Source: Dysgonomonas sp. HDW5A
GTDB lineage: Bacteria > Bacteroidota > Bacteroidia > Bacteroidales > Dysgonomonadaceae
Direction of reading: 5' to 3'
Assembly (NCBI RefSeq): GCF_011299555.1
Contig: NZ_CP049857.1
Location: 2,542,001-2,606,000 of the forward strand
Length of the DNA stretch: 64,000 bases
Under the pieces are notes generated by a model, which worked only from the letters and a program-made list of their open reading frames with translations, had not been told where the DNA came from and did not search any database. How positions within the stretch are numbered: position 1 is the first letter of the stretch; the number at the start of each line of letters is the position of its first letter. This document shows positions 27,225-35,712 of this stretch, one piece after another. A program made the position numbers and the translations under genes.

Positions 27225-29429
27225 TTAATACGTTAAGGTAATCCCTGCACCGAATTTCATATCACTGTCGTAATGGGTTGAAGCCGAAACATATTTAGTG
27301 AGTATATACCTCGCACCAAAAGCATATTCGATATTGGTATTGATCATACCCCATAGCCGCAAGCGTCTTGTAACAGGAATATCATCCCGTCTTAGTTGGG
27401 CACGAACATAACCTGTATGATCGACCTGCAATTGGGTTACAAGTAAAAAGGGTAAAGTATATTGCATTCCAACGGTAAATGCTCCCCAGTTTTTCTGATT
27501 ACTACTTTGTCCGAACAGATTCTTTTCTCTTCGTCCTCCTTCTCTATAGAACCAGTCCCAGCCTGCATAAGCCACCAGAAACTGCTTCTGATCAATAAAA
27601 CGTCCGATTCGGGCTTCTGTTTCAAAACCATGTGTTTTATTCAGCCCGATTCTCCATTCGGTAGATATTATCCATCGGGTGTTCATCAGCGACATATTTC
27701 CGTCACTACCATTACTTTCCAAGCCTACTTGTCCGCCAAGAAAGAAACGCCTATCATCACCATACACCTTTTTTATAGATTCGTCCGGATTAGGTATTTG
27801 TGGATTGGGAGGTGAATCTTCGTAAGAAAAAATACGTCCCATTCCAGCCATCATGTGATACAGGATATGACAATGAAAATACCAATCGCCGTATTCTTCG
27901 GCTGCATTGAACTCAATCGTGTCTGTTTCCATTGGCATAATATCCAGTACATTCTTAAGAGGTGAGTATTCGCCATGCTCATTCACTACCCGGAAGAAAT
28001 GTCCGTGGAGGTGCATAGGGTGGCGCATCATAGAGTTATTGTTAATTACAATACGTATATTTTCGCCTTTCTTGATTAATATTTTATCACTTTCCGAAAC
28101 CGTTTTATTGTTGATAGTCCATACATAGCGGTTCATGTTTCCTGTCAGCTCAAAATACAGTGTTCTGAAAGGAGTATCGGGTAAAGTGGTTTTTACGGGA
28201 GATTTCAACATGGCGTAATTTAGCGTAACGATATCGCCTTGTTTTTCGGAATGATGGGCATGACTCATACTATCTTGCATTGATGGCATATCAGACATTT
28301 CGCCTCCTGTTATTTCGGGATACATCACATTATTCATATCCATTTGTTGAAGGCTCATATTCATCCCCATGTCTTTCATATTACCGCCCATGGTCATCAT
28401 GTCGTTCATCATTTTCATGCCTTCGAAGTATTTCAAACGGGGTAAAGGCTTTGCGGCTTGCCTCGTTCCATCTCCAAGCCAGAGTGATGCCGAACCTGTT
28501 CTGTCTTCTGATGTGGCTAAGAGCTCGTAAGCTTTACCATCGGCAGGTATTGTGACCATGACATCATATGTTTCGGACGTTCCGACAATAAATCTATCTA
28601 CTTCTACCGGTTCTACATCCATGCCATCGCTTGCCACAACCGACATTTTACCTGCCGAATAGGTTACCCAAAAGTATGTGGAGGCACTACCGTTAATTAC
28701 CCGCAGTCTAACCTTATCGCCTGCCTTGTATTTCTTCGTTTGCTGCTCATTTACACCGTTTACTAAAAATCGCTCGTAATACACATCGCTCACGTCCATG
28801 GCATTCATACGCTTCCACTCATTGGTAAATTTCGTTTTGAAGTTCCCGCTTAGGAGTGCTTCACCATAACTTTGCACGGTGTTTTTCTTGATTGCGTACC
28901 AATCGGTAGCATAATGCAACGAGCGTTCTATTTCGTGGGGATTCTCGTCACTCCAATCGCTGAGTAAAACGACTTCTTCGTTCACGACAGGTTCGTTTGG
29001 CTTATGAATGACGATTGCTCCGTACATACCTATTTGTTCCTGCAACATGGTATGCGAATGATACCAATAAGTTCCGCTTTGGCGAAGAGCAAATTTGAAT
29101 GTATGGGTCGACATCGGTTCGATAGGAGCTGTGGTTAAATACGATACTCCGTCCTGTTCGTTGGGTAAAAGAAGCCCATGCCAGTGAATGGATGTTTCGT
29201 GCATCATATTGTTATGCACATAGACTACCGCCGTATCGCCTTCTGTAAAATAAAGTGTCGGCATTGGAATCTGCCCATTGACAGCTATTGCCTTTCTATT
29301 TTTCCCTGTATAATTTACAATGGTATCATTTACATATAAGTTATATTCCTTGATGCTTTGCGATTTGATTGTGGGAATTATAACCGACAGCACAAAAATC
29401 GAAAATAGTATTTTACTAATTTTTTTCAT
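27225..29429 (-). CDS. copA: Multicopper oxidase with C-terminal CopB-like barrel domain
   Basis: A 734-aa exported protein (signal peptide about 1-23). All multicopper oxidase copper ligands are present: HWH near 82-84, HSH near 124-126, HPMHLHGHF near 470-478 and HCHILYHMMAGM near 519-530. A methionine-rich stretch lies at about 338-388. Residues about 555-734 are beta-strand rich, end in an aromatic/Tyr, and resemble an outer-membrane CopB barrel, so this looks like a CopA-CopB fusion. Expected role is periplasmic Cu(I) oxidation and copper resistance. Copper operon neighbours agree. Confidence 0.85.
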   Translation of the reverse strand: MKKISKILFSIFVLSVIIPTIKSQSIKEYNLYVNDTIVNYTGKNRKAIAVNGQIPMPTLYFTEGDTAVVYVHNNMMHETSIHWHGLLLPNEQDGVSYLTTAPIEPMSTHTFKFALRQSGTYWYHSHTMLQEQIGMYGAIVIHKPNEPVVNEEVVLLSDWSDENPHEIERSLHYATDWYAIKKNTVQSYGEALLSGNFKTKFTNEWKRMNAMDVSDVYYERFLVNGVNEQQTKKYKAGDKVRLRVINGSASTYFWVTYSAGKMSVVASDGMDVEPVEVDRFIVGTSETYDVMVTIPADGKAYELLATSEDRTGSASLWLGDGTRQAAKPLPRLKYFEGMKMMNDMMTMGGNMKDMGMNMSLQQMDMNNVMYPEITGGEMSDMPSMQDSMSHAHHSEKQGDIVTLNYAMLKSPVKTTLPDTPFRTLYFELTGNMNRYVWTINNKTVSESDKILIKKGENIRIVINNNSMMRHPMHLHGHFFRVVNEHGEYSPLKNVLDIMPMETDTIEFNAAEEYGDWYFHCHILYHMMAGMGRIFSYEDSPPNPQIPNPDESIKKVYGDDRRFFLGGQVGLESNGSDGNMSLMNTRWIISTEWRIGLNKTHGFETEARIGRFIDQKQFLVAYAGWDWFYREGGRREKNLFGQSSNQKNWGAFTVGMQYTLPFLLVTQLQVDHTGYVRAQLRRDDIPVTRRLRLWGMINTNIEYAFGARYILTKYVSASTHYDSDMKFGAGITLTY

Positions 29430-29444
29430 ATGCGTGGTATATTG

Positions 29445-29464
29445 AGGTCTCAGACCTTTTTACG
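29445..29464. repeat. Short palindromic element, site 1
   Basis: AGGTCTCAGACCTTTTTACG: AGGTC and GACCT can pair around a TCA loop, followed by five T residues. Near-identical copies lie at 40752-40769, 42878-42897 and 60244-60265. This copy is just upstream of the multicopper oxidase start and may act as a weak terminator or regulator site. Confidence 0.5.
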
Positions 29465-29585
29465 TTAAATATGGTTGACTAGTATACAAGTATATAAGTA
29501 AACAGGAATGCAAAAACCGTGAACTTGTTTACTTATAACTTGTAAAATCATCAAACAATACTCCTATTTTATAATTAATCGGTCT

Positions 29586-30104
29586 TTATTCCAATGTTTC
29601 GGTAGTACTGCCACAGGTTAGCATTTTAGAACCGAAGTAAGGATTCTTGATAGCCTTATCGAGACTCAACCAATTTGCTCCGCCCTTTTTCTTGTTATAC
29701 ATCGGGCAATGTTGATAATATACAGTTTTTCCGTATGTAGCAACTTTCATGAGTTCATACATATTTTTAGACAACGATACGAAATGCTCTCTGTGATGCC
29801 CAATATCATTTGTACCTTTCATATGTTCGGCATCGAAACTGAGTTTCGATTGAAGATTCATCCAGACAGTGTGGCTGCTACCGAGTTTATCCATCGGTAC
29901 GGCTGCTATGTTTTTGTATAAAGACTCGGCTGCACTTTGTGCCGCTTTGCCATCACTCGCAACTAAAGCATCTTTGAGTGCAAAATACGATTGATAAACC
30001 GGTTGTAATACTACACCGGCATCCTTATTCTGAGCACTGACAGGCTGATTGTATGATACAATTGCCAAAAGTGTGACTGCTATTGCTAAAATTAACTTTT
30101 TCAT
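29586..30104 (-). CDS. DUF3347 periplasmic protein
   Basis: A 172-aa exported protein with signal peptide ending near QPVSA. The DUF3347 pattern is clear: VYQSYFALKDALVASDGKAA, HREHFVSLSKNMYELMK, YYQHCPMYNKKKGGANWLS and NPYFGSKMLTCG. Histidine, cysteine and methionine residues around HCPMY suggest metal binding. In Bacteroidetes this domain accompanies copper and cobalt efflux systems. It is 11 bp after the small HMA gene. Confidence 0.85.
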   Translation of the reverse strand: MKKLILAIAVTLLAIVSYNQPVSAQNKDAGVVLQPVYQSYFALKDALVASDGKAAQSAAESLYKNIAAVPMDKLGSSHTVWMNLQSKLSFDAEHMKGTNDIGHHREHFVSLSKNMYELMKVATYGKTVYYQHCPMYNKKKGGANWLSLDKAIKNPYFGSKMLTCGSTTETLE

Positions 30105-30115
30105 TTTGATTCAAT

Positions 30116-30406
30116 TTAGAATTTGTAATTACTTTCTGTATTTACAGCAATTAGGTAAGGCGGTATAAGTGCTATATCTGCTTCATATTTATCTGTATCG
30201 TGATCTACTTCGGCTATTGCCTTGCTAATCAAATCGACAGATGTGGCAGAATCATCGAAACTCAAGTGTAACTGCTTTGTCTTTTGATCCCAACTGGCAG
30301 ATGATACACCGCTGATCCCTTTAGCCGTATTTTCGATACGTGTCTTGCACATCGGGCAATTTCCCTGAACTTGAATTATAACTGTTTTTTGTTCTTTCGC
30401 TTCCAT
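30116..30406 (-). CDS. Small heavy-metal-associated (HMA) domain protein
   Basis: A 96-aa CopZ-like protein with the metal site GNCPMCKTRIE and the usual beta-alpha-beta-beta-alpha-beta fold length. The C-terminal 20 residues are hydrophobic and not part of the core. It probably carries Cu(I) between partners of the copper operon. It lies between the AraC-type regulator and DUF3347 on the same strand. Confidence 0.8.
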   Translation of the reverse strand: MEAKEQKTVIIQVQGNCPMCKTRIENTAKGISGVSSASWDQKTKQLHLSFDDSATSVDLISKAIAEVDHDTDKYEADIALIPPYLIAVNTESNYKF

Positions 30407-30461
30407 GATGTTTTGTTTTTATTTTTATGCTACAATAGTAAATAACCTCGTAATCTATTGA

Positions 30462-31097
30462 TTATAATGCAAAGTTGGGAAAAAAGAACCTATCGTATGT
30501 TATGTTATTTAGTGAGTGATTTATAAGATTTACACTTCGTCGAGCGACTTGCGTTTTTCGGTTCTTATATTTTTGAAGTGGGAAGGGGTGAGGGGTGAGT
30601 CCTGTTATTTTTTTAAATTGGCTGCTTAGATAGGCAACGCTCGAATAGTTGAGTTTGAATGCAATCTCGCTTAAGGTCAATTCGTCATAAACCAAAAGTT
30701 CTTTAACTCGTTCTATTTTTTGAGCAATAAAATACTTTTCAATTGTGGTGCTTTCTATTTCAGAAAACAGATTGCTCATGTAATTATAGTCAAGATGTAG
30801 TCGCTCACTGAGGAGATACGATAGATTCATTATCAATTCATTATCGTTATAATGCACCAATTCGATAATGAGCGTTTTTATCTGTCCGATCACTCTGCTT
30901 TTTTTGTCATCTATCATCGCAAATCCAAGTGATTCGAGAACAACCGTAAGTTTTACCTTGTCTGCTGGTTGTAACTCCTCTGTCAGGTCTACCTCTACCA
31001 AAGAGACCGATACGGGATGAAGCCCCAGTTTTTCCAATTCCGATTTAACCATCATCTTACAGCGATTGCAAACCATGTTTTTTATATAATATTTCAT
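30462..31097 (-). pseudogene. HMA-AraC copper regulator with a C-terminal frameshift
   Basis: The N terminus is an HMA-like metal domain (MKYYIKNMVCNRCKMMV), followed by a linker and an AraC-type helix-turn-helix (LTLSEIAFKLNYSSVAYLSSQFKKITGLTP). After GLTP the frame goes wrong: it reads HPFPLQKYKNRK and ends late. Removing one copy of a 7-bp tandem TCACCCC restores GLTPSHFKNIRTEKRKSLDEV and a stop at 30530. That ending is normal for this regulator class. It is therefore a recent frameshift of the last 19 residues, which may weaken but not abolish DNA binding. The reading frame upstream of 31097 is not part of the gene. Confidence 0.8.
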
Positions 31098-31369
31098 GAT
31101 GTATCCTTTTTGATAAAGATTTATTTTTTTCATTATGTTGGATATAATCAAAAAATGTATCTATGGCATTTCTGTTATATGAAAAAAAACTTGATTATTC
31201 AGCATTATCCAGCAACTGATAAAACTCATTTTTATTGAATAGATCGTCTCGAACAGGCTTCAAATCATTAAATAAATCAGACATTATTTTGGATATACTT
31301 GTTTGTGAACACAAATAAATATCAACCAGACATCATTTAAAAGCAAAAGGATGATTTACAAACATATAG

Positions 31370-31688
31370 TCATACTCCATTAGTCTGTTTTCTTACGATC
31401 TCAGAACTAGAACCTTTTATTTTCAGTTTCTTACCTTCTGAATCAAAGGTTACGATTATCCAATCAGCTCTTAGTAAGGCTATACTTTCAAACTCGGTGC
31501 AAAATATATTTGTTGAGGTCATTTTTTCTGCCAGTTGCAACAGTTTCTGATGGTCGCTTTTTATTTGTTTCACACCAGACAACACATTTCCTTCAACTGT
31601 TAGTTACGCTTTTGGCATTTTCTTCAAAAAGCCGGATCAGATTTTCAACTTGTCCCGAATTGTAGGAATCTGCAAAGTATAGGTTCAT
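31370..31688 (-). pseudogene. NTF2-like (SnoaL) protein, frameshifted
   Basis: ATG at 31688 starts MNLYFADSYNSGQVENLIRL, then FEENAKSVT. A tandem TAAC duplication (complement of 31599-31606) then shifts the frame to an early stop. Dropping one TAAC joins VTVEGNVLSGVKQIKSDHQ and the rest through KGSSSEIVRKQTNGV to a stop at 31370. The result is about 104 aa with the SnoaL/NTF2 pattern (acidic segment, EGNVLSG, DW repeat). It resembles the intact NTF2 gene at 33198. No function can be assigned. Confidence 0.7.
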
Positions 31689-31736
31689 CTCTTAAGGCAG
31701 AAGAGGTAATTTCAAATTATTCATATTTCAACTGTT

Positions 31737-32702
31737 TTATAATATTACTACTGTTTTCCCCATAGTACGTCCAGACTCTATCTGCAAATGAGCCCCTGCC
31801 ATCTGGTCGAATGAGAATACCTTAGATATATGCGATTTAATAATCCCTTTTTCCAACAAGTTGGCTATCTGTTTCATATCTTCTCCACTAGATTGAACTG
31901 TCATATAAAGACAGAATTTAATCCCTTTTTCGATTATTTTACTTTTAATCTCCTCCGAGAATCCTGATGGTAGATTGATTATGATTACAGTTCCTGACTG
32001 TTTTACTACCTCCAAGGATTTCTCGAGATTTTTACCACCAATCGTTTCGAGAACAAAGTCTATCTCGCTTACTGTTTTCTCAAAATCCTGCCTTTTATAA
32101 TCGATATGCTCGTCTGCTCCTAAGCTCATAACAAAGTCTTTATTGGCAGCTGATGATGTTCCGATTACGTAAGCTCCCAAATGTTTTGCTATCTGAACAG
32201 CATAATGACCTACTCCGCCTGACGCGGCATGTATAAGCACCCGATCGCCTGATTTTAGGTGTCCATCTTTGGTGAATGCCTGCCAAGCCGTTAATACAGC
32301 AAGCGTTGCTGCGGCTGCTTCTTCATACGAAATATTTTGAGGCTTTAATGCCAATTGCGAAGCTGGAACAGCTACATATTCTGCATAGGCTTTTCCATGT
32401 CCGATAAAGTTTACCATACCGAATACTTCGTCTCCAACTTTAAAATCGTGAACGGAAGTACCTGTTTCGGTTATTTCTCCCGATATGTCCCATCCTAAAA
32501 TAATAGGGTTTTCGTTTATCAGGCTATCAAGTAATGGTCCTGCAATCTGTACTCCTCCTGCTCGGACTTTTACATCTACAGGGTTTATACTGATGGCTTT
32601 TACTTTTACCAAAACTTCGTCTTCTTTGATGGTTGGTGTTGGAATATCTTGTATTATCAGATTATCTACACTTCCGAATTCTTTTAATGTTATTGCTTTC
32701 AT
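31737..32702 (-). CDS. NADP-dependent zinc-independent oxidoreductase (MDR)
   Basis: A 321-aa medium-chain dehydrogenase/reductase of the quinone-oxidoreductase type. It has KAITLKEFGSVDNL at the start, GWDISGEI, the Rossmann AASGGVGHYAVQIAKHLGA near residues 155-173 and GADEHIDYKRQDF. Zinc-binding cysteines of alcohol dehydrogenases are missing. Likely reaction is NAD(P)H-dependent reduction of quinones or enones; substrate unknown. It is downstream of the VOC gene in the same orientation. Confidence 0.85.
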   Translation of the reverse strand: MKAITLKEFGSVDNLIIQDIPTPTIKEDEVLVKVKAISINPVDVKVRAGGVQIAGPLLDSLINENPIILGWDISGEITETGTSVHDFKVGDEVFGMVNFIGHGKAYAEYVAVPASQLALKPQNISYEEAAAATLAVLTAWQAFTKDGHLKSGDRVLIHAASGGVGHYAVQIAKHLGAYVIGTSSAANKDFVMSLGADEHIDYKRQDFEKTVSEIDFVLETIGGKNLEKSLEVVKQSGTVIIINLPSGFSEEIKSKIIEKGIKFCLYMTVQSSGEDMKQIANLLEKGIIKSHISKVFSFDQMAGAHLQIESGRTMGKTVVIL

Positions 32703-32754
32703 ATTCTTTCTATTAACTTAAGATCCTCTCTATAACAGTGAGAAACTCTTGGTT

Positions 32755-33156
32755 TTACTTATCATTTTTATATTTATTTACTTTCTCAGTATGTTGTACA
32801 TATTCAAAAATAAGCCCGTCCGGATTCTGAACTCCCATATTAAACCCCGTAAGACATTCTTGTGGTCCATATAGTATGCTTAATTCTTCGTTCATAAGAA
32901 GGTCTGAATAAGTTTCATCAATAGATAGCACATAGATAGTAAGGGAAGTATTCTTAACTATAGGAAGGTTTTTCCATGTTTCATCCAGCCCGGAGAGTAT
33001 AAGTATATCACCAATTTCAACTAAGGTAACATCCAGCTGCTGATAATAGAATTTCATAAAATAAGGTCTTTCATACAATTTTTCGTAAAAAAGCACCTGA
33101 GCCTCTAGCCGATCGGGAATTGTATATATACGATAAAGTGTTTTTAGTATTTTCAT
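32755..33156 (-). CDS. VOC-fold (glyoxalase/bleomycin-resistance) protein
   Basis: A 133-aa vicinal-oxygen-chelate protein with two betaalphabetabetabeta modules, LYRIYTIPDRLEAQVLFYEKLYE at the start and GFNMGVQNPDGLIFEYVQH at the end. Substrate not deducible. It belongs to the four-gene group of small-molecule enzymes (31.7-34.5 kb). Confidence 0.75.
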   Translation of the reverse strand: MKILKTLYRIYTIPDRLEAQVLFYEKLYERPYFMKFYYQQLDVTLVEIGDILILSGLDETWKNLPIVKNTSLTIYVLSIDETYSDLLMNEELSILYGPQECLTGFNMGVQNPDGLIFEYVQHTEKVNKYKNDK

Positions 33157-33197
33157 ATTTCTATTTTGATAAGTTATTATTACTTCTGCTTTCCTCT

Positions 33198-34034
33198 TTA
33201 TCTGAATCGCTCAGCATCTTCTCCCGTAAAATCAGGATCTACATAAATATACATGCGGCTTATCAGATTATCTTTAATCGTAAAAACACTGCAAAAGCGA
33301 GTTTTGGAAAAAGCTTTTCCATTTTTTAGTATTCCACTTTCAGTTCCTTCGACTATCACCCTGTTTTCAGAAATAATATAAGAAAAGTCACTGATCTCAT
33401 GTGTCAGTGTTTCTATAAATCCCCTCGCCCATGCGATGAATCGATTGATTTCGCTCCGTCCTTTAGCTTCTCCGAATTTTGGATAGTAGATTTCTACATC
33501 TTCTGAAAACAGGGTGTTAACATCGATCTCTCTGTTATCTGTTTTTTCAAAATACAGTTTTACTAGCTCAATAGCTGATGAGTCTTTTGTTTTTTGCTCT
33601 TCAATGCTGTTCTCATTTGTTGTTAGTACTTTCACTAACTCCAAACTGTCTTCTGAAAAAAAGTAATGTGTGATCTGTTTATTTTTAACTATAAAGTGCG
33701 TCATAAAATGACTGTTAAACACTTTATTTGTTTTCAGCATACGGGATGATAAATATCCTATTGCCACTGCAATTTCACCTTCAACTACCAACTGATTAGT
33801 ATCGAAAATCAAAGATTCGAGGTGTTGTTTTTGAAGTGAAAAGAACTCTCTGATTTCTGCTTTACTTGACCTGTCGCCCAACCAGGGAGCTAAATTCGTA
33901 TCCCCGGGAATCTCCCATTTTATGTGATCTGCTATAAGGTCGATTACCCCATCGATATCATTTAATGATCTTCTCTTGTAAAACTGTTCTACGATTGCTC
34001 TGGTTTCTTCTGTTGTATTGTTATTTGTATTCAT
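33198..34034 (-). CDS. Tandem NTF2-like (SnoaL) protein
   Basis: A 278-aa protein with two NTF2-like domains. The first, about residues 8-115, reads VEQFYKRRSLNDIDGVIDLIADHIKWEIPG. The second, about 150-278, reads VKLYFEKTDNREIDVNTLFSEDVEIYYP. Such cone-shaped folds bind small hydrophobic ligands or act as isomerases or hydrolases. The tandem form is unusual but seen. It is flanked by VOC genes. Confidence 0.75.
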   Translation of the reverse strand: MNTNNNTTEETRAIVEQFYKRRSLNDIDGVIDLIADHIKWEIPGDTNLAPWLGDRSSKAEIREFFSLQKQHLESLIFDTNQLVVEGEIAVAIGYLSSRMLKTNKVFNSHFMTHFIVKNKQITHYFFSEDSLELVKVLTTNENSIEEQKTKDSSAIELVKLYFEKTDNREIDVNTLFSEDVEIYYPKFGEAKGRSEINRFIAWARGFIETLTHEISDFSYIISENRVIVEGTESGILKNGKAFSKTRFCSVFTIKDNLISRMYIYVDPDFTGEDAERFR

Positions 34035-34067
34035 AATTTGAATTTTAAGAAAATTATAAGCCGAATG

Positions 34068-34475
34068 TTACTTATCATAATTCAGATACCAGTGGATTCC
34101 GTACTTATCAATCAATGTAACCAATATCGAATCTGTTGAAGTTTCGGCAAAGTCCATTGTTACATTTCCACCCACTTTCAATTTATCAAAGACTGTTTTT
34201 TGTTCTTTCTCATTGTCGAATGATACAGTCATTGCTATAGTATCACCAACGGTTACTTCCTGTCCTTCAAAACCATCAGATGCATAGAATTTGATACCTT
34301 CTGCCATAAATTCGGCATGGGCGATTTTGTCTTTGAATTGTTCTGAGACATTGTAGTTTTCGGCTTCTGCATATCTCTGCATAAAAGATATTTCACCGTC
34401 AAAACAGTCTTTATAGAATAAGAGTGCTTCTTCGCACTTATTGTTTATAATCAAGTAAGGAGTTAAATTTTTCAT
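34068..34475 (-). CDS. VOC family protein (PhnB-like)
   Basis: A 135-aa PhnB/DUF1428-like VOC protein. LTPYLIINNKCEEALLFYKDCF opens the fold, HAEFMAEGIKFYASDGFEG is the middle strand set, and GIHWYLNYDK ends it. Members act as metal-dependent dioxygenase- or demethylase-like enzymes; no substrate is known here. First gene of the small-molecule group. Confidence 0.8.
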   Translation of the reverse strand: MKNLTPYLIINNKCEEALLFYKDCFDGEISFMQRYAEAENYNVSEQFKDKIAHAEFMAEGIKFYASDGFEGQEVTVGDTIAMTVSFDNEKEQKTVFDKLKVGGNVTMDFAETSTDSILVTLIDKYGIHWYLNYDK

Positions 34476-34784
34476 TGTTATTGGGTATTATAAATGAACT
34501 ACTTCCAACCGCATCTTTTGTGGTCGGATTATAGACTATAAAAAACGCATAATTCTGCGAAAGGTGATGTTATCCGAAAAGGATAAGGGAGTACATATAG
34601 AACAAGCCTAAGAGGGGATTGTTATCCGAAAAAATGATTCTTAACTTATATGGAAAATGAATCCATTTTGTTTTAACTATAAATCCATTCAAATGAGAAA
34701 GGATTGTTGTACCTTTTACAAAAGGCATTTTACCTGCTCATTTTTACAAACAATCGAATAATAACTAAGAAAATAAAGTAAAAG
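34476..34784. other. Intergenic stretch with a 12-bp direct repeat
   Basis: No gene is visible in this 309-bp divergent region. GTTATCCGAAAA occurs at 34569-34580 and again at 34621-34632. The pair could be binding sites for a regulator of the flanking genes, but it may be chance. Confidence 0.3.
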
Positions 34785-35183
34785 ATGGAAACTATCATAA
34801 GAATTACGGTGATTGGAATTGGGGCTACTTTACTAATGGATATGTGGTCTTACCTTTTGTCTTATTTTAATATTAAGACCTTAGATTATAGATTGGTGGG
34901 CAGGTGGATAGGCAATTTCGTTAACGGTAAATTTACCCACGAAAATATAACTCGTACACCAACTGTCCATTATGAGGCGATACTGGGTTAGACTATACAT
35001 TATCTTATCGGAATAATATTTTCATTTGTATTGATTGCCTACTTTGGAATGTATTGGCTTTATCGACCGACTTTATTGCCTGCATTAATTATAGGTATTA
35101 TTACCATTAGGTCTATTTTATATATAAGTATATTAGGTACTAAATTTCACTTCCCTCTCTCCGCCAAAAGGCTAGATAAATAA
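34785..35183 (+). pseudogene. DUF2938 membrane protein with internal stop
   Basis: The frame begins METIIRITVIGIGATLLMDMW and continues through RWIGNFVNGKF and HYEAILG. An in-frame TAG at 34989 sits where the family has Trp (TGG). It continues with HYLIGIIFSFVLIAYFG and YRPTLLPALIIGIIT. Typical DUF2938 text ends there; the last residues (FPLSAKRLDK) do not match, so the 3' end is truncated or rearranged near 35150. Not expected to be functional. Confidence 0.7.
35152..35164. other. Possible relic attachment site matching the tRNA-Ser 3' end
   Basis: TCCCTCTCTCCGC here resembles TCCCTCTCTCTCCGC at 16808-16822 in tRNA-Ser, differing by one CT unit. It lies exactly where the DUF2938 frame loses family similarity. 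It could be an old attR, but it is short and of low complexity. Confidence 0.3.
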
Positions 35184-35190
35184 GCCCCAA

Positions 35191-35231
35191 AAGAAAAGTT
35201 CCACAAATCAGTGATTTGTGGAACTTTTCTT
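35191..35231. terminator. Bidirectional terminator
   Basis: A 20-bp perfect inverted repeat (35191-35210 with 35212-35231); pairing leaves a loop of about 7 nt. Its A and T tracts on the two sides fit a bidirectional terminator. Confidence 0.75.
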
Positions 35232-35712
35232 TTGTATTCATTTAATATAGAAGTCCCCCCAAAAAAAAATAACATAGCTGAGTAGTCTATTGTCAGAAAT
35301 TGGTTTATAGCTGTCCATCATATAATTTTTATTCTTTTTTCAATTGATACCATTCTTTAAATTGGGATATACACCTATTCCTTTTTAATGATACTTTCAG
35401 AATGTCAAGAACAGGTTACTAAATGCTATTGGTTTTCCAAATGCAGCTAATCACATTAGTTCACCTGTTAAGTTATAAACTTGGCTATTGAACCTATATA
35501 TTACATTATATATTTTTATCTGAAATACTGCATACAGAACTGCCTACCTTTCCGATATCAAAACCTGCATCAAGACGTTTAGAGGTACATTATTTATGTT
35601 GTTGAAACGCCATCATATTTTTTAACAACACTGTTAAACTGTCCTCAATCCAGTCTTCTAAACTTTCTTGTATGTTTGGTTACATATATAAATAGAGTCA
35701 TTATGCAATTGT
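35232..35712. other. Intergenic region without recognisable gene
   Basis: AT-rich sequence between the terminator and ugd. Short frames exist (for example TSKRLDAGFDIGKVGSS on the minus strand), but none has a start codon, composition or length that supports a gene. Confidence 0.4.

Noticed and set aside
34569-34632. CRISPR-like repeats at GTTATCCGAAAA
   Set aside because: Only two 12-bp copies with 40 bp between and no further units; no cas genes nearby.
35191-35231. Inverted repeat of a mobile element end
   Set aside because: The 20-bp perfect palindrome is a single hairpin with A and T tracts on either side, which fits a bidirectional terminator; there is no matching partner end or transposase.
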